This document shows positions 16,369 to 25,904 of a stretch of 64,000 bases of DNA, piece by piece. The position numbers and the translations under genes are program-made. Location of the stretch: contig NZ_JANIBM010000006.1 of NCBI RefSeq assembly GCF_024505045.1, forward strand, positions 143,311-207,310, in the 5' to 3' direction. Below the pieces are notes generated by a model, which saw nothing but the letters and a program-made list of their open reading frames with translations, made no database searches and had not been told where the DNA came from. The number at the start of each line of letters is the position of its first letter. Position 1 is the stretch's first letter. Source of the DNA: Methylomonas aurea. Its GTDB lineage: Bacteria; Pseudomonadota; Gammaproteobacteria; Methylococcales; Methylomonadaceae.

Positions 16369-19300
16369 AAATTCTAAAATCTATGCCACGCCACCCGAAC
16401 CAGGCCAGCTGGTGGAAGTCAGGCGCCGCCAATGGGTCGTAGCGGACGTAGTATCGTCCCAGTTGGCCAGCCACCACGCTCGACAAAATCTGGTGACCCT
16501 GTCGTCGATCGACGAAGACGGCCTCGGCGAAGAGCTGGAAGTCATCTGGGAAATCGAACCCGGTGCTCACACTATAGAACGCGCCGGGCTGCCTTCGATT
16601 TCCGGCCAGGACGATCCCGACACCTTGGAAGCCTTTCTCGACGCGGTACGTTGGGGCGCTGCCACCAATGCCGATCGCGGCTTCCTTCAAGCCCCTTTCC
16701 GTAGCGGCGTCAGCATCGAAGACTTCCAACTCGATCCCTTGGTCAGGGCCATCGACATGGCCCGCGTCAATCTATTGATCGCCGACGACGTGGGTTTGGG
16801 TAAGACCATCGAGGCGGGCTTGGTCATTCAGGAGATGTTGCTCCGACATCGGGCGCGCTCGGTATTGATCGTCTGTCCGGCCTCGTTACAGGAAAAGTGG
16901 CGAGTCGAGATGCTGGAAAAATTCGGTCTCGAACTCCAAATCGTCGATACCGCCTACATCAAACAATTGCGCCGCGAGCGCGGCATCCACGCCAATCCGT
17001 GGACTTCACATCCCCGACTGATCACCTCCATGGACTGGGCGAAATCGGGCGAGGGTCTACGCCTGATGCGAGACGTCCTGCCCCCGCACATCGAGTTCCC
17101 GCGTAAATTCGACATCTTGGTGGTCGACGAAGCTCATAACGTCGCACCCTCGGCCGGGGCGCATTATGCCCTGGAAAGCCAACGTACTCGGTTCATCCGC
17201 GCCATCGGTCCGCATTTTCAACATCGATTGTTCCTGACGGCGACGCCTCACAACGGCTATACGGAATCGTTCACCTCCTTGCTCGAATTGCTCGATGATC
17301 AGCGCTTTGCGCGCAACATCCTGCCGGATGAAAAACGGCTTTCGCAAGTCATGATTCGGCGGCTGAAGAGCGATTTGGTCGATGCCGATGGCAATCCCCT
17401 CTATCCCAAACGGGTCTTGCAGCCCTTATTGGTGGGCTATACGGACGAAGAAAGGGCCATTCACAAGAAACTCGACGACTATTGCGCCAGCCGCGAACAA
17501 TATGCCGCTGGAGAAGGCGATGCCTTTGGGACGGCCTTTACCAACCGCTTGTTGAAGAAACGTCTGTTCTCGTCGCCCGCTGCTTTTGCGTCGACCCTGG
17601 AAAAACACATCGCCAGCCTTTCCGGTGCGGGTAATCGGCAAAGGCGAGACACGATGGCCGAACGCATTTTGTACAAAGCCATACTCAAAGTCGAAGAAGA
17701 CTATGCCAACGACGAAGAGTATGAAACTGCCCAAGCCGAAGCCGTCGAAGAGGCTTCTCGGCGCGCCCCCGAACTCACCCCGGAACAACGTCGGTCATTG
17801 GATGAACTCAGGACTTGGGCGCAGCGTGCCAAGAATCAAGCCGATTCCAAAGCCAAGGCCGTTCTGGCCTGGTGCCAAGAACATCTGAAAACGAACGGTG
17901 ATTGGAACGACAACCGCGTCATCCTGTTCACCGAATACCGCACCACCCACCAATGGTTGCATGAAATCCTGGCCAGTCACGGTTTCGGCGGCGAGCGACT
18001 CGAAATCCTTCACGGCGGCATGGACCACGACGAACGGGAACGCATCAAGGCCGCCTTCCAAACCTCGCCGCGCGATTCCGCCGTACGGATATTACTTGCC
18101 ACCGACGCCGCATCCGAAGGTATCGACCTCCAGAATCACTGTCATTGCCTGATCCACCTGGAGATTCCTTACAACCCCAACGTCATGGAGCAACGCAACG
18201 GCCGTATCGATCGTCACGGGCAACGACACAAGGAAGTGTCGATCTGGCACCCCGTCGATGGCGGCAATGGCGAGGACAAGGTCGGTGGTCACGCCGAGGA
18301 CATCATTCGGGCACTACGCAAACTCGAATCGATGCGCGCCGACATGGGCAGCGTCAATCCAGTCATCGCGCCGCAAATGGCCGGCTTGATCGAGGGTTCC
18401 GCCGAGGAACTCGACACACGGATGGCGGAAGCGAAGATAGCCAGCGCCCGCAAGTTCGTGAAGGCCGAACGACAACTCGAGGAACGCATCGCCAAGTTAC
18501 ACGAAAGGCTCCTGGAAACGCGTCACGACTTCCATCTCACACCTCGGCACATCGAAATGGCGGTCAAAACCGGACTGAAGCTCGCCGGCAAGCCGCCGCT
18601 AGAACCCATCGACTTGGATTCCGCGCCGCTAGGCACGGTCTTCAAAATGCCCGCACTGGCGGGTACCTGGGCGCGATGCCTCGAAGGTCTGCGGCATCCG
18701 CATACCCAGGTCACCCGACCCATCACCTTCGATCACGAGGTCGCCAATGGCCGGGACGACGTGGTACTGATCCACCTCAATCACCGCCTGGTTCAGATGT
18801 GTCTGCGCCTGTTGCGGGCGGAAATCTGGGCTCAAGACGACGTCAAAAAACTCCACCGTGTCACGGTCCGTAGCGTGAGCGAACCCGAATTCACTGAAAT
18901 CGCTGTCGTAGTGATTTCCCGGCTGGTGATCACCGGCGGCAATCATCACCGCTTACACGAGGAATTGACCTATGCGGGCGGTTATCTGCGTGAGCAGGGC
19001 TATAAACGTGAAGAGGGGGTGAAGCGGATCGAAGCCTGGTTGGAGCAGACTCAGCAATCCATGGTGAATGAAGCGGTTTTGGAATTGCTACGCTCGCGTT
19101 TCGAGCGTAGCGAAAATGCACTGTTGCAAACCATCGATGCCCGTTCCAAGGATAGGCTCAAGCACTTGATCAACACCCTGAATACCAGAAAAGACCGAGA
19201 GATCGACGACATCACCAACGTCCTATCCGAACTCGAAAAGGCCATTCAAGCCGAATTGCACAAAGACGAACAGCCTCAACAATTCGACCTATTCAGCGAT

Positions 19301-19486
19301 GACGAGAAAACCCAGCTCAAACGCGATCTCGGCGCGTTACGCGCGCGTCTGGATGGCATTCCCCAGGAACGCCAGCGTGAAATCCAAGCCATCGAGGCCC
19401 GCTATGCCGATTTCACCGACCGAACCTTCCCGGTCGCGGTCGTCTTCCTGGTCCCAGCCGCCATGAGCGTTGAAGGACGAGCATGA
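16340..19486 (+). CDS. drmD: DrmD-like SNF2/helicase ATPase, 1048 aa
   Basis: This is a superfamily 2 helicase-like ATPase of the SNF2 type. Walker A ADDVGLGKT is at about 148-156, the DEAH box at about 262-265, and helicase motifs V and VI in TDAASEGIDLQN and NGRIDRHGQ at about 590-620. A long, partly coiled C-terminal half follows. DrmD is the marker of class 1 DISARM (Ofir et al. 2018) and probably remodels or scans incoming DNA. The ATG at 16340 is chosen; a GTG at 16325 is possible, and neither has a good ribosome site. It overlaps the DrmMI gene by 4 bp. Confidence 0.8.
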   Translation: MELINEAVDENSKIYATPPEPGQLVEVRRRQWVVADVVSSQLASHHARQNLVTLSSIDEDGLGEELEVIWEIEPGAHTIERAGLPSISGQDDPDTLEAFLDAVRWGAATNADRGFLQAPFRSGVSIEDFQLDPLVRAIDMARVNLLIADDVGLGKTIEAGLVIQEMLLRHRARSVLIVCPASLQEKWRVEMLEKFGLELQIVDTAYIKQLRRERGIHANPWTSHPRLITSMDWAKSGEGLRLMRDVLPPHIEFPRKFDILVVDEAHNVAPSAGAHYALESQRTRFIRAIGPHFQHRLFLTATPHNGYTESFTSLLELLDDQRFARNILPDEKRLSQVMIRRLKSDLVDADGNPLYPKRVLQPLLVGYTDEERAIHKKLDDYCASREQYAAGEGDAFGTAFTNRLLKKRLFSSPAAFASTLEKHIASLSGAGNRQRRDTMAERILYKAILKVEEDYANDEEYETAQAEAVEEASRRAPELTPEQRRSLDELRTWAQRAKNQADSKAKAVLAWCQEHLKTNGDWNDNRVILFTEYRTTHQWLHEILASHGFGGERLEILHGGMDHDERERIKAAFQTSPRDSAVRILLATDAASEGIDLQNHCHCLIHLEIPYNPNVMEQRNGRIDRHGQRHKEVSIWHPVDGGNGEDKVGGHAEDIIRALRKLESMRADMGSVNPVIAPQMAGLIEGSAEELDTRMAEAKIASARKFVKAERQLEERIAKLHERLLETRHDFHLTPRHIEMAVKTGLKLAGKPPLEPIDLDSAPLGTVFKMPALAGTWARCLEGLRHPHTQVTRPITFDHEVANGRDDVVLIHLNHRLVQMCLRLLRAEIWAQDDVKKLHRVTVRSVSEPEFTEIAVVVISRLVITGGNHHRLHEELTYAGGYLREQGYKREEGVKRIEAWLEQTQQSMVNEAVLELLRSRFERSENALLQTIDARSKDRLKHLINTLNTRKDREIDDITNVLSELEKAIQAELHKDEQPQQFDLFSDDEKTQLKRDLGALRARLDGIPQERQREIQAIEARYADFTDRTFPVAVVFLVPAAMSVEGRA

Positions 19487-22400
19487 GCTTCAACGATACC
19501 AATACCGAATGGTTGTCACTGATCGAAATCTCCGGTCCCTTCCTGGCGGTGCCGGTACTGAAAGAGGTATTCCCGCAGGGCCTCGAACAACTGGATGCCA
19601 ACAAACGCAAACGCCTACGCCAAGCCTATGAGGAATGGCGTGACGGCCTGGAAAACGACGACCCGCATTTTCCGGAATTACATCAGGCCTGGATAGACGA
19701 AGTGTTGGCCCGTGGTTTGGAATTGGACGAAGACGGACGCGGCGATGTCTTGAAGCGTAGCTCGGCCATTCCCGATGAACTCATCGTCGATTTACCCGAA
19801 TACGGAATGAAACTGGTGCCCGATGCCGCCGTGATCGACGAACAGAGCGGCAATGCTCTGATGTTGGTCCAAACCTTCCCGGTCCACACCGATCTGGAAG
19901 CCACCAGTAAGCGTGATGGTTGGGCCACCAGCCCGGCGGAAAGGATGGTGAACCTCTGCCGCAAAACCGGATGCCGCTTGGGATTGCTCACCAATGGTGA
20001 ACGCTGGATGCTGGTCGATGCACCGGTCGGCGCCGTCACCACCTTTGCCAGTTGGTATGCCCGTTTGTGGGGGCAAGAACCGGTCACGCTGCAAGCCTTC
20101 GTGCATCTGCTCGGTATCCGCCGTTTCTTCGTCGACGAGTCGGAACGACTGCCGGCGTTGTTCGATCGCTCGCTGAAACACCAAGACGAAGTCACCGAAG
20201 CCCTCGGCGAACAGGTCCGTCGAGCCGTGGAAGTCTTGATCCAGGCCTTGGACAAAGCCGACCTGGACCGAGATCGAACCCTGTTGGCCAACGTTTCGAC
20301 CGCCGAAATCTACGAAGCCGCACTGACGGTGATGATGCGCTTGGTGTTCCTGCTATCGGCCGAAGAACGCGGTTTGTTGCTGTTGGGTGACGAACGCTAC
20401 GAAGCCCACTACGCCTTGTCCACGTTGCGGATGCAGTTGCGTTCAGACAGCGCGGAAATCCTGGAAAGACGCTGGGATGCCTGGTCGCGATTGCTGGCAT
20501 TGTTCCGCGCTGTCTACGGCGGCATCGAACACGAGAATCTGCGCATGCCGGCCTTGGGTGGCTCGTTGTTCGATCCCGACCGTTTTCCGTTCCTGGAAGG
20601 ACGGGACAAACACAGCCAATGGCGCACCGATCCCGCCAAACCATTGCCCATCGACAATCGCACCGTCTTGTTGCTGTTGGACGCGATCCAGCAATTCCAA
20701 GGTCGCACCTTGTCCTATCGGGCACTGGACGTGGAACAGATCGGTTACGTCTACGAAGGCTTGCTGGAACGCACCGTCAAACGCGCCAAGGACGTCACTC
20801 TGGAATTGCGTGCTACCAGCACTGCCAAAGTACCTTGGGTGACCCTGACCGAACTGGATATTGCGCGAAAAGCCGACGATGAAAAACTGGCCGACTTACT
20901 CCGCGAACGTTCCGGCAGTTCGGCCAGCCGTATCCGTAACGACCTGGCAAAGGCCGTCGACGACGTGTTGGCCGACAAACTTTTGACCGCATGTCACGCA
21001 GACGTGGCGTTGCGCGATCGCGTCAAACCCTACGCAAATCTGCTGCGTGTCGATCCCTGGGGTTACCCGTTGGTCTATCCCACCGGCTCATTCATGGTCA
21101 CCACCGGTTCCGACCGGCGTGAGACCGGAACCCATTACACCCCCAAATCCCTGACCGAAGCCATCGTCACCGAGACTCTTACGCCTGTGGCCTATGTCGG
21201 CCCGGCGGAAGGCAAACCACGCGAAGTATGGCAACTCAAATCGGCCGCCGAACTGCTGGATCTCAAGATTTGCGACCCGGCCATGGGTTCAGGTGCGTTC
21301 TTGGTGCAAGTCTGCCGCTGGTTGGCGGAACGCTTGGTAGAGGCCTGGAGCCAAGCGGAATCGGCAGGCAAATACGTCACGGTCGACGGCGAGGTTCGCG
21401 ACGCGGTTACCGACGAGGAATCCTTGCCGAGAGACGACGAAGAACGCATCGTCATCGCCCGCCGCCTGATCGCCGAGCGCTGCTTGTACGGTGTGGACTT
21501 GAATCCATTGGCGGTGGAACTCGCCAAACTGTCGATCTGGTTGGTGACGCTTGCAAAAGGACGGCCGTTCGGCTTTCTCGATCACAATCTGCGATGTGGT
21601 GACAGTCTGCTGGGCATCCATCGTCTGGATCAACTCACCGAACTGAGTATGACGCCGGGTCAAAAGAACACGCAGATGCGCATCTTCGGCCGAAACATCG
21701 AACAGGCCGTGGCCGAGGCCATCGAACTGCGCAAACGTTTACGCCAAATGCCGATTCGGGACATTCATGACGTGGAAGCGATGGCCAGGCTAGATACCGA
21801 AGCCAAAGCCAAACTCGAAGCACCGGAACGGATTGCGGATGCATTCGTCGGTGAAGTGTTTAGGACGGGCGGGAATCAAAATGCTCTCGATGCGGCGTTG
21901 ATGACCTTGTCCATCGAGGCAGAGCAGTATTTGCAAGGAAATACAGATGCCAAAAATCAGTTGAGACGACGAGCGAACTTCGGCTTATCGATCGATCTAC
22001 CCGATGATAAAAATTCACGCCAACCGTTCCATTGGCCATTGGAATTTCCGGAGGTCTTTAAGCACGAGCGCGGTGGCTTCGACGGCATCGTCGGCAATCC
22101 ACCCTTTCTAGGCGGGCAGCGCATCACCGGCGTCGCGGGCACTGCTTTCCGCGATTGGCTGGTTGATCATATCGCAGAGGGGAGGCGTGGCTCGGCGGAC
22201 CTAGTTGCCTATTTCTTTCTGCGGAGTTGGAGTCTGCTGCGCGATAGTGGTGGTTTCGGACTGCTAGCAGTCAACACCATCGCGGAAGGTGACACGCGGC
22301 AGGTCGGGCTGGAGGCCATGGTCGGCGCGGGCGTCGTAATCTATGCGGCTTACCCGAACGAAGCCTGGCCCGGTAAGGCAGCAGTCGTCACCAGTCGCGT

Positions 22401-23847
22401 GCATGTTCATAAGGGAGATTGGCGCGGCGGACGTTCGCTGCTCGGGCGACCGGCTCCCTTCATTTCGGCTTTTCTGTCCGATCAAGAGGAATGGAGTCCG
22501 ATGCGTCTAAAAGCCAACGAGGGTATTGCGTATCAGGGCTCGATCGTGCTTGGCATGGGCTTCGTGCTCCTACCCGATCAGGCTCGCAGGATGCTGGATG
22601 CCGATCCGAGGAACGGCGAAGTGATCTTTCCCTACATCAACGGCGATGATCTCAATTCAGACCCTGAGCAGAAGCCGAGCCGCTGGGTGATCAACTTCTG
22701 GGATTGGCCGGAAGCGAAGGCGAGAACGTACAAGCTACCTTACGAGTGGTTGGAGGTGAACGTGAAAGCGGAGCGCCTTGCCAATAAGGATAAGGGAGCA
22801 CGCGAAAAGTGGTGGTTGTTTCTCCGGGCAAGATCTGAGCTTTATCATGCCATCGGTCGTGGTCGCGATTTCGAACGTCACCCGGTGGGCTGGTCTTCAG
22901 AAACTTGCCAGATGGAAAGTGTGTTCTGCCTGTCGCGAGTCACAAAGTTCATCGCTCCTGCAGTCACGCCTTCAAACTATGTGTGGTCTGACAGCATGGT
23001 TGTTTTCTGTTCCGATTCATTTGCACTTCTGGGGCTTTTGTTTAGCCAGTTTCACGAGGTGTGGGTTCGTAAGAATGCTTCTCGTCTAGAAAGCCGACTG
23101 AGATATACTCCGAGTGATGCTCTTGAGACGTTACCGCTCCCACTCGTATTTCCTGACGATCTGGGTACCATTGCCAGACGATTTTTGGATAGTCGAGCCG
23201 CAGTTTCCAGAGATTTTGGAATTGGTTTGACGGATGTCTACAACCGCATCCATAACGACACCGATCGCGATCCTCGCATTGAAGCGCTGCGTGAGTTGCA
23301 ACGCGAAATAGACACCACCGTCATGAGTGCCTACGGTTGGGATGACCTTGACCTCGGTCACGGTTTCCACGAAGTGCCATATTTGCCGGAGAACGACCGC
23401 GTCCGCTTCACCATTTCGGAGCCTGCACGTGTCGAAGTCTTACGGCGACTGTCGGAATTGAACCGTCAGCGTTACGAAGCAGAAGTCGCTGCCGGGTTAC
23501 ATGGAAAATCTAATACCAAGATCAAGTCGACTCCTAAATCAAAGAGCAAACCTTCATCGGTGCAGCAATCTATTCAAACCAGTTTGTTTGATACGCCTGT
23601 TCCATCGCCTGAGCCTTCAGCTTCATCTCAAAGTTCCAAGCGCGGTAATTCTTGGGGTTCGAACGCATCCGATCAAATCCTCGCCTGGCTCGAAGCTCAC
23701 AAAGGTTGGTTCACGAAATCAGCCATTTTGAATGGTTGTGGTGCCGACCCGGGTTGTTGGAGTGACGCACTAAATGAATTGATCAGCGATGAATTCGTGG
23801 AAACTCAAGGTGACGAATCATGCATGAAATTCAGAGCCAAACCATAA
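19483..23847 (+). CDS. drmMI: DrmMI-like N6-adenine DNA methyltransferase, 1454 aa
   Basis: This large Eco57I/type IIG-like methylase has motif I DPAMGSGAF at about 598 and motif IV NPPF at about 872, separated by a long insert. HYTPKSLTE before motif I is typical for the family. The N-terminal 500 residues are helical and resemble restriction-like or spacer regions; no PD-(D/E)XK nuclease is obvious there. The C-terminus has a low-complexity Ser/Lys/Pro linker (about 1345-1395) and a small winged-helix-like end. It starts by ATGA overlap with drmD. In DISARM the methylase marks host DNA as self. Confidence 0.85.
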   Translation: MSFNDTNTEWLSLIEISGPFLAVPVLKEVFPQGLEQLDANKRKRLRQAYEEWRDGLENDDPHFPELHQAWIDEVLARGLELDEDGRGDVLKRSSAIPDELIVDLPEYGMKLVPDAAVIDEQSGNALMLVQTFPVHTDLEATSKRDGWATSPAERMVNLCRKTGCRLGLLTNGERWMLVDAPVGAVTTFASWYARLWGQEPVTLQAFVHLLGIRRFFVDESERLPALFDRSLKHQDEVTEALGEQVRRAVEVLIQALDKADLDRDRTLLANVSTAEIYEAALTVMMRLVFLLSAEERGLLLLGDERYEAHYALSTLRMQLRSDSAEILERRWDAWSRLLALFRAVYGGIEHENLRMPALGGSLFDPDRFPFLEGRDKHSQWRTDPAKPLPIDNRTVLLLLDAIQQFQGRTLSYRALDVEQIGYVYEGLLERTVKRAKDVTLELRATSTAKVPWVTLTELDIARKADDEKLADLLRERSGSSASRIRNDLAKAVDDVLADKLLTACHADVALRDRVKPYANLLRVDPWGYPLVYPTGSFMVTTGSDRRETGTHYTPKSLTEAIVTETLTPVAYVGPAEGKPREVWQLKSAAELLDLKICDPAMGSGAFLVQVCRWLAERLVEAWSQAESAGKYVTVDGEVRDAVTDEESLPRDDEERIVIARRLIAERCLYGVDLNPLAVELAKLSIWLVTLAKGRPFGFLDHNLRCGDSLLGIHRLDQLTELSMTPGQKNTQMRIFGRNIEQAVAEAIELRKRLRQMPIRDIHDVEAMARLDTEAKAKLEAPERIADAFVGEVFRTGGNQNALDAALMTLSIEAEQYLQGNTDAKNQLRRRANFGLSIDLPDDKNSRQPFHWPLEFPEVFKHERGGFDGIVGNPPFLGGQRITGVAGTAFRDWLVDHIAEGRRGSADLVAYFFLRSWSLLRDSGGFGLLAVNTIAEGDTRQVGLEAMVGAGVVIYAAYPNEAWPGKAAVVTSRVHVHKGDWRGGRSLLGRPAPFISAFLSDQEEWSPMRLKANEGIAYQGSIVLGMGFVLLPDQARRMLDADPRNGEVIFPYINGDDLNSDPEQKPSRWVINFWDWPEAKARTYKLPYEWLEVNVKAERLANKDKGAREKWWLFLRARSELYHAIGRGRDFERHPVGWSSETCQMESVFCLSRVTKFIAPAVTPSNYVWSDSMVVFCSDSFALLGLLFSQFHEVWVRKNASRLESRLRYTPSDALETLPLPLVFPDDLGTIARRFLDSRAAVSRDFGIGLTDVYNRIHNDTDRDPRIEALRELQREIDTTVMSAYGWDDLDLGHGFHEVPYLPENDRVRFTISEPARVEVLRRLSELNRQRYEAEVAAGLHGKSNTKIKSTPKSKSKPSSVQQSIQTSLFDTPVPSPEPSASSQSSKRGNSWGSNASDQILAWLEAHKGWFTKSAILNGCGADPGCWSDALNELISDEFVETQGDESCMKFRAKP

Positions 23848-23885
23848 ATGATTGAAACGGCAGGAATTCAGAAAAAGGATAAAAA

Positions 23886-25847
23886 ATGAGCGATTCACCA
23901 TACAAAATGCAGTTGGACTTGCGGGTTCTCGATCATCTGGGCTTGCATCTATACAGTAATGCAGCGGCAGTATTGTCCGAGGCAGTGGCCAATGCTTGGG
24001 ATGCCGATGCAAAAAACGTCAGTATCAAAATTGACAAGGACAGAATCGTGATTGAAGACGATGGAGTTGGTATGGCTTTGAACGATATCAATGACCGTTT
24101 CCTCTATGTCGGTTATGACAAACGACAAAAAGAAGGAGCCAAATCTCCAGGTGGTCGTGCATTCATGGGAAGGAAAGGCATCGGTAAGCTTGCACTATTT
24201 TCCATTGCCGATGTCGTCGCCGTCATCACTACCAAAGGTAGCGAACATCATGCGTTTCGAATGGAAACGAAGGGAATCGAAGCCGCTGTTTCACGTAACG
24301 AGGAATATAAACCCGTTCCTACCAACGATGAACCTCCATCAAAGGGCACTCGAATAATTCTGACTCAGTTGAAAAAGAAGCGCACGAGCCAAACGGTAAA
24401 TGCTTTAAGAAAGCGTATCGCCAGGCGCTTTTCGATCATTGGCATCAAATCAGAAAATGGAGATAGCTTTGATGTCCGAATCAATGATTTGGCGATCGGA
24501 CCGGCAGATCGAGAGGATTTCAAGGCGATTGAATTTTTGTGGGAGTTTGAACCTTCGGAGCGTATCCCAGCTGGTTTTTGTCCTGGTTTAAAGAAACGTT
24601 TCTTGTTACCAAACCAAATATCAGTTATTCGTCCCGATTGGATCGTAGGTGGTTGGTTAGGCGCTGCGTCCCGACCCAAAAAATTGGCATCCGAAGATGC
24701 AGGCCTAATGAATGGGTTGGTCGTGATTGCCAGAGGACGCTTGATCCAGGAAAACATCCTGGACAAACTGGGATTCAATATGCTCCTTGGGAATTATCTG
24801 ACCGGTCAAATCGAAGCCAATTTTCTGGACGTCGAAAGTGAGGAAGATATTGCCACCAGTGATAGACAGCGGCTGATGGAAGACGATGAGCGATATGTCG
24901 CCTTGAGAGATTTTCTCCGCAAAACCTTGGTTTCAATTTCTGATGACTGGACGAAGTTGAGAAATGAAGCGCGAGGAAAGGAAGCAGTCGAAGAGACCCC
25001 AATTTTGGGAGAGTGGATCGACAATCTACCAGAAGGTCAAAGAGACGCCGCAAGGCGGACACTTGGAGTGATTTTAGGCGTGGAACTTGAATCCGAGGAA
25101 GATCGTAAGGATTTATATCGCTCTGGAATGCTTGCATTCGAACGACTTCGATTGAAGGATGCCAGCCATAATCTTGGAAATTTACCTGCCCTAACTGCAG
25201 AGTCGTTGCTACCGTTGTTAGCTGACTTATCTATGCTGGAGGGCTCAATGTATAGGGATATCGTCAGGGCGAGATTGGATGTAATCGTGAAATTTGAAGA
25301 TCTGGTCGATGTTGACGCCAAGGAAAAGGTCCTTCAAGCACATCTGTTCGAAAATTTATGGTTACTAGATCCCGGCTGGGAAAGAGCTGCGGGTAGTGAA
25401 CGAATCGAGCAAACATTAAAACGAGATTACAAGGATTTCGCTGCTGATTTGACTGATGATGAAAGTAAAGGGCGTTTGGATATTCGCTATAAGACGAATG
25501 CGGGAGAGCACATCATTGTGGAATTGAAACGCGCTGGTCGACCAATGAAGTTGGTGGAATTACAAGAGCAAGGACAAAAATACAGGACGGCACTCGCCAA
25601 ATGTTTGAAGGCGGAAGGAAATGAAAATCCATTGATTTCGATCATTTTCGTTCTCGGGAGCCCCGTAGCCGAAGAGGAAGAGTCATACTTACCTGCAGGT
25701 TATGTAACCAATACATTACAACCGTTAAATGCACGAGTCATGTACTACGACCAGTTGATCAAATCTGCTAGAGATGCCTATGCCGAGTATTTGGATCGGT
25801 CAAAACAGGTCGATCGAATCGACAAATTTCTTTCAAAGCTCAAGTAA
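23886..25847 (+). CDS. GHKL (paraMORC-like) ATPase with C-terminal PD-(D/E)XK nuclease-like domain, 653 aa
   Basis: The N-terminal half is a GHKL ATPase of the Hsp90/MutL kind. The N box holds E32 and N36 in SEAVANAWDAD, the DxGxG motif is D58-x-G60-x-G62 in DDGVGM, and the second glycine box is GRKGIGK (95-101). The C-terminal part has a PD-(D/E)XK pattern: Asp at about 532 in GRLDIRY, then Glu and Lys at about 545 and 547 in IVELKR, then a QGQKY helix. MutL-like ATPases fused to nucleases occur in restriction-modification operons (paraMORC; Iyer, Abhiman and Aravind 2008). It lies in the DISARM operon, 38 bp after drmMI, but is not a core DISARM gene. ATP-gated DNA cutting is an inference. 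Confidence 0.75.
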   Translation: MSDSPYKMQLDLRVLDHLGLHLYSNAAAVLSEAVANAWDADAKNVSIKIDKDRIVIEDDGVGMALNDINDRFLYVGYDKRQKEGAKSPGGRAFMGRKGIGKLALFSIADVVAVITTKGSEHHAFRMETKGIEAAVSRNEEYKPVPTNDEPPSKGTRIILTQLKKKRTSQTVNALRKRIARRFSIIGIKSENGDSFDVRINDLAIGPADREDFKAIEFLWEFEPSERIPAGFCPGLKKRFLLPNQISVIRPDWIVGGWLGAASRPKKLASEDAGLMNGLVVIARGRLIQENILDKLGFNMLLGNYLTGQIEANFLDVESEEDIATSDRQRLMEDDERYVALRDFLRKTLVSISDDWTKLRNEARGKEAVEETPILGEWIDNLPEGQRDAARRTLGVILGVELESEEDRKDLYRSGMLAFERLRLKDASHNLGNLPALTAESLLPLLADLSMLEGSMYRDIVRARLDVIVKFEDLVDVDAKEKVLQAHLFENLWLLDPGWERAAGSERIEQTLKRDYKDFAADLTDDESKGRLDIRYKTNAGEHIIVELKRAGRPMKLVELQEQGQKYRTALAKCLKAEGNENPLISIIFVLGSPVAEEEESYLPAGYVTNTLQPLNARVMYYDQLIKSARDAYAEYLDRSKQVDRIDKFLSKLK

Positions 25848-25904
25848 AAGAGCTGATAGGTAAATTATCTTCTGTGGCGCAGCGAAAGTTAAAAGAATCA
25901 CTAA

